A DNA stretch of 64,000 nt. Source: an uncultured Oscillospiraceae bacterium (GTDB taxonomy: Bacteria > Bacillota > Clostridia > Oscillospirales > Oscillospiraceae). The notes below the pieces were generated by a model. That model saw nothing but the letters and a program-made list of their open reading frames with translations, was not told the DNA's origin and did not search any database. This document shows, in pieces, positions 55,076 to 63,422 of the stretch (position 1 is its first letter; each line of letters begins with the position of its first letter). Both the position numbers and the translations under genes were made by a program. Where the stretch lies: the NCBI GenBank assembly GCA_947629915.1, contig CANRFN010000004.1, positions 47,525 through 111,524 of the forward strand, read 5' to 3'.

Positions 55076-55807
55076 CTATAACACAAATCCGCCGTTTACC
55101 CCCAGCACCTGTCCCGTGATAAAGGACGCCTCGCCGGAGGCCAGAAAATAGACCGCCTTTGCCACTTCCTCCGGGGCGCCGATGCACCCCAGGGGCGTCT
55201 CCTCCGCCAGGGCGTCCAGGTCCTCCCGGGACAGCCTGGCGTTCATGTCCGTCTCGATGACCCCTGGCGCCACGCAGTTCACCCGGATCCCCGAGGGACC
55301 CAGCTCCTTGGCCAGGGCCTTGGTGTATGCGATCACAGCGCCCTTTGTGGCGGAGTACGCCGCCTCACAGGAGGCGCCCACCTGTCCCCACATGGAGGAC
55401 ACCGTGACGATGCTGCCGGACTGCCGCTCCAGAAAGTGGGGCAATATGGCCCGGCAGCAGTAGTGGACGCCGTCTACGTTCACGCCGAAGAGCCGCCGCC
55501 ACTCCGGTCCCGTGATCTGGGAGATCAGGCCATCGTGGTCTATGCCGGCGTTGCACACCAGGGCGTCCAGAGCGCCCAGCTCCCGGAGGGCCAACGCCGT
55601 ACAGGAGAGGACATCGCCCTCCTCCGCCACATCGCCCTGCACCGCAACGGCGGGAAGCCCCTGCCCCCGAATCCAGGCGGCCAGCCCCTCGGCCGCCCGT
55701 TCACTCTTGTGATAGTGCAGGGCCACGCCCCAGCCGCGCCGGGCAAATTCCACCGCACAGGCGGCGCCGATGCCCCGGGAGGCCCCGGTGATCAGTACAT
55801 TGGGCAT
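55076..55807 (-). CDS. Short-chain dehydrogenase/reductase (FabG-like)
   Basis: A 243-residue Rossmann-fold oxidoreductase: NAD(P)-binding TGASRGIGAA at residues 8-17, LVCNAGID, the catalytic Ser in TVSSMWGQVG, and Tyr-Lys in AAYSATKGA. C terminus GQVLGVNGGFVL is like ketoacyl-ACP reductases, but it is not in a fatty-acid operon. It starts 3 bp after the thiI stop with no good ribosome site, so it is translationally coupled. Substrate unknown. Confidence 0.88.
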   Translation of the reverse strand: MPNVLITGASRGIGAACAVEFARRGWGVALHYHKSERAAEGLAAWIRGQGLPAVAVQGDVAEEGDVLSCTALALRELGALDALVCNAGIDHDGLISQITGPEWRRLFGVNVDGVHYCCRAILPHFLERQSGSIVTVSSMWGQVGASCEAAYSATKGAVIAYTKALAKELGPSGIRVNCVAPGVIETDMNARLSREDLDALAEETPLGCIGAPEEVAKAVYFLASGEASFITGQVLGVNGGFVL

Positions 55808-55810
55808 GGT

Positions 55811-56983
55811 TCAGAGGTCCAGCATGACCCGCTCGATCCCTGCCACCGCCTTCTCCACCATGCCCTCCACGTCCAGGGCGGCCTCGGCGGCCTCCACCTC
55901 TTCCGGCTTGGGCTTGGTTCTGGGGTGCTTCGGGGTGAACACGGTGCAGCAGTCCTCATAGGGCAGGATGGAGGTCTCGAAGGTGCCGATCCGCCGGGAA
56001 TAGCGGACGATCTCCTCCTTGTCCATGCCCACCAGGGGGCGGAGGACCGGGCAGTCTGTAACCAGATCGGTACACACCATGGCCTCCAGGGTCTGACTGG
56101 CCACCTGTCCCACGGACTCCCCCGTGACGATGGCCTCCATGCCGTTGCGCTGGGCCACCCGGCAGGCGATGCGCATCATGAACCGGCGCATGAGGATGGT
56201 GAACAGCTCCTCCGGGCAGGACCGGCGCAGCTCCTCCTGGATCTGGGTGAAGGGCACCACATGGACGCACATCTTCCCGGTGTACGGCACCAGGATGCGG
56301 GCCAGGTCCAGCACCTTCTCCTTGGCCTCCGGGGAGGTGTAGGGGTAGCTGTAGTAGTGGATGCAGTCCACGATGATGCCGCGCTTGGCGATCATCCAGG
56401 TGGCCACCGGGGAGTCTATGCCGCCGGAGAGCAGGGACAGCGCCCTGCCGCCCATGCCCACAGGCAGGCCGCCGGCACCGGGCTCGGGGTCGGCGTGCAC
56501 ATAGGCGTCCGTCTCCCGGACCTCCAGGTGGACGGTGAGCTCCGGGTGGTGCATGTCTGCGGTGAGGTGGGGAAAGGCCTCGTGGAGTTCCCCGCCCACA
56601 TACTGAGACAGCTGAATGGAGTTCATGGGGAAGGACTTGTCTGCCCGCTTGGTCTCCACCTTAAAGGAGCGGGCAGCCCTGAGCTTGTCCCCCAGATACG
56701 CTTTGGCTGTGGCCACCATCACGTCTGCGTCCTTTTCACAGGCGATGGCCCGGCAGACGCCCACCGCGCCGAAGAGCTTCTGCATGGCCTCCCAGGCGCC
56801 CTCAAAGTCCGCGGATTCGTCCAGGGGCTCCACGTAGCCGGTGGACTGGCGGGCATACACCCGGAAGGCGCCGTATTTCTTCAGCCGGCGCTTGGCATTG
56901 CCCAGCAGCTTCTCCTCAAAGCCCCTGCGGTTCAGGCCCTTTAGCACCATCTCTCCCTGCTTCAGCAGGATGATCTCTTTCAA
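55811..56983 (-). CDS. thiI: tRNA 4-thiouridine synthase
   Basis: A 390-residue ThiI: an N-terminal ferredoxin-like/THUMP region (LVEV-type KGLNRRGFEEKLLGNAKRRL) and a PP-loop ATPase with ALSLLSGGIDSPVATWMIAKRG. Conserved GESVGQVASQT and the Cys of ILPYEDCCTVFTPKHP are present. There is no C-terminal rhodanese domain, typical for the short form in Gram-positives. The start is a TTG at 56983 after AAGGAGAG. No iscS partner gene lies next to it. Confidence 0.94.
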   Translation of the reverse strand: MKEIILLKQGEMVLKGLNRRGFEEKLLGNAKRRLKKYGAFRVYARQSTGYVEPLDESADFEGAWEAMQKLFGAVGVCRAIACEKDADVMVATAKAYLGDKLRAARSFKVETKRADKSFPMNSIQLSQYVGGELHEAFPHLTADMHHPELTVHLEVRETDAYVHADPEPGAGGLPVGMGGRALSLLSGGIDSPVATWMIAKRGIIVDCIHYYSYPYTSPEAKEKVLDLARILVPYTGKMCVHVVPFTQIQEELRRSCPEELFTILMRRFMMRIACRVAQRNGMEAIVTGESVGQVASQTLEAMVCTDLVTDCPVLRPLVGMDKEEIVRYSRRIGTFETSILPYEDCCTVFTPKHPRTKPKPEEVEAAEAALDVEGMVEKAVAGIERVMLDL

Positions 56984-57163
56984 TGTTGTTCTCTCCTTGC
57001 ATACAGGCCCGCGGTTCGGGCCTCTGTTGTCCTCCATTGTATGCCGGCGGGGAGGGGCTGTCAAGAGAGGAAAAGAAGATCGAATCCGGGGAAACCGGCC
57101 CAGGACGGGGCAGGATCCCCGAACAGAGCCCACTTTTGCGCTCTCCACCGCCGGTATGAGACG

Positions 57164-57200
57164 GCCCGGACTGTCCCATCGACAGTCCGGGCTGTGTTTT
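57164..57200. terminator. Terminator-like hairpin between the unknown gene and thiI
   Basis: A perfect 12-bp stem (57164-57175 with 57181-57192). The T-run lies on the plus strand (GTGTTTTT), so its polarity does not match the minus-strand genes; it may still end the gene upstream. Confidence 0.5.
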
Positions 57201-58663
57201 TATCGGTTTCCCACCCAGTTCTCGTTGGGGAACTCCTTCTGCAGCGCCGCACAGTTCACGTTGCTGCGCCTCCGCTTCACCTCAGACAGCAGGCTCTGGA
57301 ATGTGCCATCATCTCCCCGCTCCTTGGCGTCCTGCATGAGGCAGTAGTAGGCCTTGGTGCGGTCCGGGTTGGTCTTCTCCGTGCACATTCTGGCGTATGT
57401 GAGGCAGCGCCTCCGGTCCCGGTTCCAGTAGTAGTCCAAGACCACCTGGAAGGGCCTGGGTTTTTTGTCGTAGCCGTAGCGGTCGTACTTGAAGCCATCT
57501 CCTTCGGCGATTATCGTTTCGAAGTAGGCCACGTACTTCTCCTCGTACCCCAGCTCCTTGTACAGCTGCACCGCACTCCAGGTCCTGCCGCTCCGCTCCA
57601 GGATCTTGGCATAGGACAGACGCTCTTCCTCGGTGAGGACCAGAGCCTGCACCAGTTCCTCCATCGGGTCAATCAGGTCAATGTCGCTGTAGAAATCGTT
57701 CGCCACAATGTCTTCGATGAACTTCTTGCGGGTCTTCCAGGTCTCCTGATGGAAGTCGTAGGACGCCACAAAGTCCTCAACGGTCTCCCACGCATGGGAG
57801 AGCTCAATGGGGTCATCGATATGCCGCATCCGGGAGAGTGCCCGCATGTCGCCCTGGATGCTGTTCCACATCTGGTGCAACGGCGAGTTGCGCTCCTTCA
57901 GGTCGCTGTACTTGATCTCGTAGATCTCCAGCAGCCCCTTCAGGCGGCTCCGATATGGGCTGTCCCCTGCCAAAGAATACTTGGGCGCTGCGGGATCCGC
58001 CTCCAGCGCCGCCAGATCTTCCCGAAAGCAGGAGACAAGCGCCTCCACAAAGGGCAGCTTTTCCATGGACTTCTTCAGATCGTCCGGAAACATGCTGCTG
58101 ATGCGGTCCAGGCCATCGGGATCGGGATAGAGATCCAGCTCCAGGATGTCTGCCACGGCCCGGGCCCGCTTGTCGTTCTGCCGATTGGCCGCCACGGCAG
58201 TCTTCAGCATGTCGCCGAGCAGCTGGAACTTGTCCAGGAAAATCCCCATGCCCGCGTTGAAGGCCCCGCGGAGGTCCAGATACAGGCCCGGCTGATTTGC
58301 AATCGGAATGCGCAGCTGAATCAGCTTGGCGTAGAGCTTGTGCGTCCGGCTGTAATCCTCCAACAGGATCCCCTGTCTGCAGCGGAGGAGAAGGTCTGGA
58401 AAAGTCTTGAAATTGCCCATCAGATCCGCGATCTTGCCCTCTTCAGACAGCTGGACCGTGAACTCTCCCGCGGCCACCCGGGCGCAGAAGGCGTCCACTT
58501 CCTTCTGCGTGGGGCAGTCCTGCACCTCCTTCTGCTCTTTCATCTTCTGCAGGACATAGTCCTTGTTCTTGAAGCAGGAGGCCAGGTGCAGGATCAGGGC
58601 ATCCTTTTGCCCCTCCGTCAGGTTGCCGAGCTCTTTCTTAATGCGTACGAGATAGCTGTCCAT
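57200..58663 (-). CDS. Conserved-looking hypothetical protein, 487 residues
   Basis: A soluble, mainly helical protein of 487 residues with no recognised domain. Segments such as LTEEERLSYAKILERSGRTWSAVQLYKELGYEEKYVAYFE and AYYCLMQDAKERGDDGTFQSLL suggest TPR-like helical pairs in the second half. No signal peptide or membrane span. The start at 58663 follows GAGGTGACG. It follows the ABC-F gene by 46 bp on the same strand. No function is claimed. Confidence 0.7.
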   Translation of the reverse strand: MDSYLVRIKKELGNLTEGQKDALILHLASCFKNKDYVLQKMKEQKEVQDCPTQKEVDAFCARVAAGEFTVQLSEEGKIADLMGNFKTFPDLLLRCRQGILLEDYSRTHKLYAKLIQLRIPIANQPGLYLDLRGAFNAGMGIFLDKFQLLGDMLKTAVAANRQNDKRARAVADILELDLYPDPDGLDRISSMFPDDLKKSMEKLPFVEALVSCFREDLAALEADPAAPKYSLAGDSPYRSRLKGLLEIYEIKYSDLKERNSPLHQMWNSIQGDMRALSRMRHIDDPIELSHAWETVEDFVASYDFHQETWKTRKKFIEDIVANDFYSDIDLIDPMEELVQALVLTEEERLSYAKILERSGRTWSAVQLYKELGYEEKYVAYFETIIAEGDGFKYDRYGYDKKPRPFQVVLDYYWNRDRRRCLTYARMCTEKTNPDRTKAYYCLMQDAKERGDDGTFQSLLSEVKRRRSNVNCAALQKEFPNENWVGNR

Positions 58664-58709
58664 ACGTCACCTCAAGCGTAAGATTTGACCTGTGTCTGCG
58701 CGGCTGCTC

Positions 58710-60320
58710 TCACTCCTCTACCGCGTTCACATCCCGGCCCATGGCGTGCATGTACTCATCATAGGTGCACTTGCGGTCGATGCAGCCGTCCTCGGTGAGC
58801 TCGATGATCCGGTTGGCCACCGTCTGGGTGAGCTGGTGGTCGTGGCTGTAGAAGAGGATGTTGTGGGGGAAGGCGGTGAGTCCGTTGTTCAGCGCGGCGA
58901 TGCTCTCCAGATCCAGGTGGTTGGTAGGCTGGTCCATCATCAGCACGTTGGCGCCCTCCAGCATGGTCTTGGAGATCATGCAGCGGACCTTCTCGCCGCC
59001 GGAGAGGACGTTCACCGGCTTGTACACCTCATCGCCGGAGAACAGCATCCGCCCCAGGAAGGTGCGCAGATAGATCTCCCGCTTGTCCTCGGAAAACTGG
59101 CGGATCCAGTCCATCAGGGACATCTCATTGCCCTGGAAATACCGGTTGGTGTCCCGGGGGATGTAGGATTGGGTGGTGGAGACGCCCCATTTGATGTTGC
59201 CCTCGTCCGGCTCGATCTCCCCGGCCAGCAGCTGGAAGAGGCAGGTGATGGCGTTCTCGTTGGCGCTGATGATGGCGATCTTGTCCTCCTTGCCCATGAT
59301 GAAGGACACGTTGTTGATGAGCTTCACCCCGTCCACGGTCTTGGACACGTTGGTGACAAACAGCCGGTCCTTGCCGGGCTCCCGGGCGGCCTTGAAGCCC
59401 ACCCAGGGATAGCGCCGTGAGGAGGCGGGCATCTCCTCGATAGTGATCTTCTCCAGCAGCTTCCGGCGGCTGGTGGCCTGGCGGGACTTGGAGCGGTTTG
59501 CGGCGAAGCGGGCCACAAAGGTCTGCAGTTCCTGGATCTTCTGCTCTGCCTTCTTGTTCTGGTCCTTGATGAGCCGCTGCATCAGCTGACTGGACTCATA
59601 CCAGAAGTCGTAGTTGCCCACATACATGCGGATCTTGCCGTAGTCGATGTCCACGATGTGGGTGCAGATGTTGTTCAGGAAGTAGCGGTCGTGGCTCACC
59701 ACCAGCACGGTGCCCTCATAGTCCATGAGGAAGTTCTCCAGCCACACGGTGGAGGCCAGGTCCAGGTTGTTGGTGGGCTCGTCCAGGAGAATGATGTCCG
59801 GGTGTCCGAAGAGGGCCTGGGCCAGCAGCACTTTCACCTTCTGGCGGCCCTCCAGCTCGTGCATCATCTTTCCGTGGAGGGCCACCGGGATGCCCAGGCC
59901 CTGCAGCAGCTTGCCCGCATCGGACTCGGCCTCCCAGCCGCCCAGTTCGGCATACTCCTCTTCCAGTTCTGCGGCCCGGATGCCGTCCTCATCGGAGAAG
60001 TCCTCCTTCTCGTAGATGGCGTCCTTCTCCTTGCCGCAGTCGTAGAGGCGCTGGTTGCCCATGATAACGGTCTCCAGCACCTGGTAGTCGTCAAACATGT
60101 TCTGGTCCTGGCGCAGCACGCTCATACGGCACTTGGGATCGATGTAGACATGGCCCTTCGTGGGCTCTTCCACCCCGGACAGGACCTTCAGAAAAGTGGA
60201 TTTGCCGGCGCCGTTTGCGCCAATAATGCCGTAGCAGTTGCCCGCAGTGAACTGCAGGTCCACCCGGGAAAACAGCAGCTGACTGCCGTACTGCAGGGCG
60301 AGGTTTTCAACGGTGATCAT
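58710..60320 (-). CDS. ABC-F ribosome-associated ATPase with degenerate second ATP site
   Basis: A 536-residue ABC-F protein, a soluble twin-NBD ATPase that acts on the ribosome. NBD1 has Walker A GANGAGKST (34-42), Walker B ILLDEPTNNLD (177-187) and the switch VVSHDRYFLNNI. NBD2 has ISANENAIT (351-359) in place of Walker A and Gln464 where the catalytic Glu should be (MMDQPTNHLD). The NBD1 signature is degenerate (LEGRQ) while NBD2's is good (LSGGE). The interdomain linker (about 245-300) is basic and helical. The start at 60320 follows GGGAGGAT. The family can protect or tune ribosomes; resistance is not implied. Confidence 0.9.
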   Translation of the reverse strand: MITVENLALQYGSQLLFSRVDLQFTAGNCYGIIGANGAGKSTFLKVLSGVEEPTKGHVYIDPKCRMSVLRQDQNMFDDYQVLETVIMGNQRLYDCGKEKDAIYEKEDFSDEDGIRAAELEEEYAELGGWEAESDAGKLLQGLGIPVALHGKMMHELEGRQKVKVLLAQALFGHPDIILLDEPTNNLDLASTVWLENFLMDYEGTVLVVSHDRYFLNNICTHIVDIDYGKIRMYVGNYDFWYESSQLMQRLIKDQNKKAEQKIQELQTFVARFAANRSKSRQATSRRKLLEKITIEEMPASSRRYPWVGFKAAREPGKDRLFVTNVSKTVDGVKLINNVSFIMGKEDKIAIISANENAITCLFQLLAGEIEPDEGNIKWGVSTTQSYIPRDTNRYFQGNEMSLMDWIRQFSEDKREIYLRTFLGRMLFSGDEVYKPVNVLSGGEKVRCMISKTMLEGANVLMMDQPTNHLDLESIAALNNGLTAFPHNILFYSHDHQLTQTVANRIIELTEDGCIDRKCTYDEYMHAMGRDVNAVEE

Positions 60321-61020
60321 GGGGTTATCCTCCCAAAAAAAGGTTTTGCGATAGCACGCCGCACGGTCCGGGCCAAAAACCCGCAATTCTCGCCCATCAG
60401 ACAGCGTACGGCACGGGCTCTCATAGCAACCATTTTAAAGCCGGACAGGGAGGGCTGTCAAGGGGGCGGGTGATCCGAAAACACAAAGTGCAGTCAGATC
60501 TCGAGAGAGGCTATCACTTTGCACGCAGAGGTTGCTGTTTTGTATTTCCAAATTTGTTGTAACATAATGTCATCTTTGAATATAGTAATTTCAAAGTGTT
60601 CTTCTGTGCATTTCACCGTTGTGTAAAATAGTTTGCTTACAAACTCTACGTGAGATGAGTGTTACAAGTTTACTAACTTTGAAGTCAAATAGTAAGCATT
60701 ATTCTACGGGCCCCTTATGCTCTTTACATTTACTTCCATAATGTCCCCCAATATTGGAAACTTTCCTGAAAAAATTCGAAAATAATAGTTGCCTTTCCTC
60801 CGGTTATGGTTTATACTTGAAGGGTGAAACCCGCTATGCTGGCTGTTTCAGCCTGCAACGTGCTTCCATTCTCACACAAATAGTGCCGCAAGTGTGTTCA
60901 TTCGCACTTCTCTCGTTTGCATCCTCATCACTCTGTTGCAAGCATGAATTTAATGTCATAAGTAAGTGCAGTTCTCTTCAGATAAATAGGTACAAGAAAC
61001 TAGAAAGGAGGTGATATAGC
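60321..61020. other. AT-rich intergenic region without a clear gene
   Basis: About 700 bp, AT-rich relative to the core. A frame from 60754 (86 codons) lacks a ribosome site and looks spurious. It ends with the strong ribosome site of the small hydrophobic ORF. I see no tRNA, CRISPR or clear promoter. Confidence 0.5.
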
Positions 61021-61092
61021 ATGCTTTTTCTCACAATGATCTTTTTGGCATTGCTTCTGCTGTTCTCCTGCTTCCGTAATATATGGACATAG
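61021..61092 (+). CDS. 23-residue hydrophobic peptide, type I toxin-like
   Basis: ATG directly after GAAAGGAGGTGATATAGC, a full complement to the 16S rRNA tail, of the kind that precedes putative holin-like type I toxins in Firmicutes. The product starts MLFLTMIFLALLLLFSC (one membrane-spanning helix) and ends in a short charged tail with R-N. Such peptides are usually silenced by an antisense RNA, which would lie on the minus strand here; none is shown by sequence alone. It could instead be a leader peptide. Confidence 0.5.
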   Translation: MLFLTMIFLALLLLFSCFRNIWT

Positions 61093-61595
61093 CCACAAGC
61101 CAAAGGCGGCGTTCTGCACCAATCCACCTCTCTTGATAGCATCATCCACTGCTATGGGGATATCGCATGGCTGTTGCCTGACCTGCATCGTCTCGGCTTC
61201 ACCTTGGCTATCCCCTTTCCTTACCTCAGCAAAGCCTCCGCATCAACGCAATCCTCGACACGCTCTCTGGATTATCCGTTCTTAGCAGGACGTTCACCAC
61301 CTCAATCACTCAGGAACGCGGGATCAGAAGGCCTTGTGCCTGCCCGGCAAATGATATGTGGTCATCTCACTGCGTGTGGATGATTTTTTATGGGTATTCA
61401 CTAAACGGCAGACCAAGCACAAGAAGGCGCGGACAAATGCCGGCCAATGCCGGCAAAGCAGCAATTGGCGATATTTTCTTCTTGTATGCTGGCCTAGAAA
61501 ATGCTATAATATGGGCGGTACAGAGATGCCTCAGGCAAATCTGCTGTTGTGTCAGCGAACACACCGCCCCGATTCTATGAAAAGAGGTGTGTTCC
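61093..61595. other. Intergenic region upstream of the Rpn nuclease gene
   Basis: About 500 bp. It holds TTGTAT (61482-61487) and TATAAT (61505-61510) 17 bp apart, a likely rpn promoter. Short frames here lack ribosome sites; no gene seen. Confidence 0.5.
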
Positions 61596-62588
61596 ATGGG
61601 CAACCCTAGCAATCCTCCGACAACATCGGAGAACAAAAAGCAGAGGAAGCAACCGGAGAAAGTACCATTATCCATGCTTCCCCTTCGTCACCGATTCATG
61701 TTCAACACTGTTTTCAAAAACAAAGAGCTTCTGAAGGCGTTTCTTGAGTGCCTGCTGGGCATCAAGATTGAGAGAATTGAACTGCATGTTGAGCCAAAAA
61801 CCGAAACGACTGATTCCAGCAAGACAAGCGGAACGGACACAGACGTTGAAACAATCATTTCTGTGGAGACCGAAAAAACCGTAGAGGATCAGTACGGGTA
61901 TAAGGCTGTGCGATTCGATGTCTATGTAACCGGTTCGAAGCGCATCATTACCATTGAGATGCAGGCTCAGGGGAGAAAGGATGATCCTCTGCCGCAGCGC
62001 GGAAGAATCTATCAGGTGGCCTTAGACAGGTCTTTGAAGGACGGCGAGCACTACAACGCCACCAGAGAGTTCTATGTGATCTTTCTGTGCGACTATGAAC
62101 CGTCCAAATCCCAGGACAACGGCTATGCGAAGTATACGCGTGTATCCCATTTTGAGGAAAACAATGAGTCCGCCGAAGATGGGTATCATCTCATTGTTCT
62201 GAACACGCGGTACAAGCAGGACGACAAGCACAAGAATGTACCCGCTGAGATGTTGGAGCTTCTGGACTACATCAGGACGGGCAACGACACAATGATTTGC
62301 CAAGGTGAAATTGCCAAATTAGCGATTCAAGGCGTCTTGGCAGCACGGAACGATTCTAAAGTAGGGGGTGATTACGTGAAGTACATGACTTTAACCTGGG
62401 GTGAGCAAAAGGAATTGCACGATGAAGGATTAAGTGAAGGAGCTGATCTGTATGATTCCTGCATCGATCTCGTAGGAACAGGTCTCTCGGACGAAGAGAT
62501 TGCCGAGCAGCTGGGATATGAGCTTCCGGTCATTCAAAAGGCAATTGACAAAGTCAGGGCGAGGCTTTCTTTTCTTACTCACTCATGA
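61596..62588 (+). CDS. rpn: Rpn-family PD-(D/E)XK nuclease (recombination-promoting nuclease/transposase-like)
   Basis: A 330-residue Rpn-type protein. The N terminus LRHRFMFNTVFKNKELLKAFLECLLGIKIERIEL is typical. The catalytic core shows Asp108 (AVRFDVYV) and Glu121-x-Gln123 (IITIEMQAQG), the D...ExQ metal site. The usual helical mid-part follows. The last 70 residues (261-330) form an extra module, YMTLTWGEQKELHDEG... then LSDEEIAEQLGYELPVIQKA, present also as two free proteins downstream. The ATG at 61596 follows AAAGAGGTG. Rpn proteins are DNA-cutting, sometimes phage-defence, toxins with internal antitoxin frames. Confidence 0.88.
   Translation: MGNPSNPPTTSENKKQRKQPEKVPLSMLPLRHRFMFNTVFKNKELLKAFLECLLGIKIERIELHVEPKTETTDSSKTSGTDTDVETIISVETEKTVEDQYGYKAVRFDVYVTGSKRIITIEMQAQGRKDDPLPQRGRIYQVALDRSLKDGEHYNATREFYVIFLCDYEPSKSQDNGYAKYTRVSHFEENNESAEDGYHLIVLNTRYKQDDKHKNVPAEMLELLDYIRTGNDTMICQGEIAKLAIQGVLAARNDSKVGGDYVKYMTLTWGEQKELHDEGLSEGADLYDSCIDLVGTGLSDEEIAEQLGYELPVIQKAIDKVRARLSFLTHS
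62376..62588 (+). CDS. Predicted internal small product of rpn (RpnS-like antitoxin)
   Basis: In-frame GTG at 62376 (codon 261 of rpn), 6 bases after AGGGGGTG, giving a 70-residue product. Its first residues (VKYMTLTWGEQ) align start-for-start with the two free-standing genes downstream (MRYSALTWAEQ and MRYLTLTWAEQ). It carries the helix-turn-helix-like LSDEEIAEQLGYELPVIQKAI. By analogy with Rpn systems, it would bind and restrain the full-length nuclease. The internal start is inferred. Confidence 0.6.
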   Translation: MKYMTLTWGEQKELHDEGLSEGADLYDSCIDLVGTGLSDEEIAEQLGYELPVIQKAIDKVRARLSFLTHS

Positions 62589-62736
62589 CAGGGAGCAATT
62601 GGTGCAACCATCGGCTCTCATAGTCAATTTGCTGGTCTCGTAGACCCATATCTGTCTATCATGCTGGTCTGTTTCTCTGCCCTGCTACCACGATAATCAA
62701 TCAGGTCAGAGAATCCCCGGCAACAGCATCACAAGA

Positions 62737-62776
62737 GGATCGCGAACAGGACAATTCCTGTTTGCGGTCCTTTTGC
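62737..62776 (+). terminator. Terminator of rpn
   Basis: A 15-bp stem with two wobble pairs (62737-62751 with 62756-62770), 4-nt loop, then TTTT. The remaining 62589-62976 gap holds this and possible weak promoter boxes (TTGATA 62779, TAATAC 62802), but no gene. Confidence 0.8.
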
Positions 62777-62909
62777 CCTTGATAGGGCATTTGCAAAATT
62801 GTAATACAATCCGAGGCATTTGCCCCCGATTTGCAGCCTATCCACCCAACTGATTGATCCCTTTGACCAAGAATCCACGAAAGGCGCTGGCTACTTCGAG
62901 GGCAGTCAT

Positions 62910-63015
62910 GCAGCAGCACACACTTCGCACTCGGGCATTCAAAGTAAAGTGTACCTTTTCAAGGAGGAACGTGAATATGAGGTATTCAGCGTTAACCTGG
63001 GCTGAACAAAAAGAA
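62910..63015 (+). repeat. Duplicated leader-plus-start segment, copy A
   Basis: About 106 bp nearly identical (roughly 88 percent by eye) to 63310-63422. It starts at GCAGCAGCACACACTTCG and includes the TTCAAAGTAAAGTGTACCTT region, the AAGGAGGAACGTGAAT ribosome site and the first codons of the 65-residue gene. The copies differ by a short insertion before the ribosome site of copy B. Confidence 0.85.
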
Positions 63016-63174
63016 TGGATGGATAAAGGAGTGGCCCTTTGTATGTCCTGCATTCGCCTCATTCGTGAAGGTCTCTCGGATGAAGAAATTGCTGATCAGT
63101 TGGGATATGATCTCCCGGACATACAAAAAATCATTAGCGAGAGCAGAGCGCTACTTCCGACTCTTTCTCGTTAA
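62977..63174 (+). CDS. Free-standing Rpn C-terminal-like protein, 65 residues
   Basis: A 65-residue homologue of the last 70 residues of the Rpn nuclease: MRYSALTWAEQKEWMDKGVA, then C-M-S-C-I-R-L-I-R-E-G, and the helix-turn-helix-like LSDEEIADQLGYDLPDIQKI. The nuclease part is missing. Strong AAGGAGG ten bases ahead. Compared with the other copies it has lost the LYDSCI motif (LCMSCI instead). Predicted role: a partner or inhibitor of the nuclease. Confidence 0.7.
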   Translation: MRYSALTWAEQKEWMDKGVALCMSCIRLIREGLSDEEIADQLGYDLPDIQKIISESRALLPTLSR

Positions 63175-63309
63175 TGGCAGAAAAGGAAGCTATTCTAGCG
63201 GTCCTCGGATCTCATGAGTGCTCTTCCTATCACTGTCGTCTATCCGTCAATCAATCATCTTTTATTGTAATTATCCTCGATGGCCATTGGTTGCTTTCAA
63301 GACAACCGT

Positions 63310-63422
63310 GCAGCAGCACACGCTTCGAACTCGGGTATTCAAAGTAAATTGTACCTTTTATAGTTAAAGGAGGAACGTAAATATGAGGTATCTAACGTTA
63401 ACCTGGGCTGAACAAAGAGAAT
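63310..63422 (+). repeat. Duplicated leader-plus-start segment, copy B
   Basis: Second copy of the repeat at 62910-63015, starting GCAGCAGCACACGCTTCG and carrying the AAAGGAGGAACGTAAAT ribosome site and the start of the 95-residue gene. Confidence 0.85.

Noticed and set aside
60754..61014. 86-codon plus-strand frame before the hydrophobic peptide
   Set aside because: No ribosome site; product looks like random translation.
61000..61188. 62-codon minus-strand frame opposite the hydrophobic peptide
   Set aside because: No ribosome site; more likely the region of an antisense RNA, which cannot be shown from sequence.
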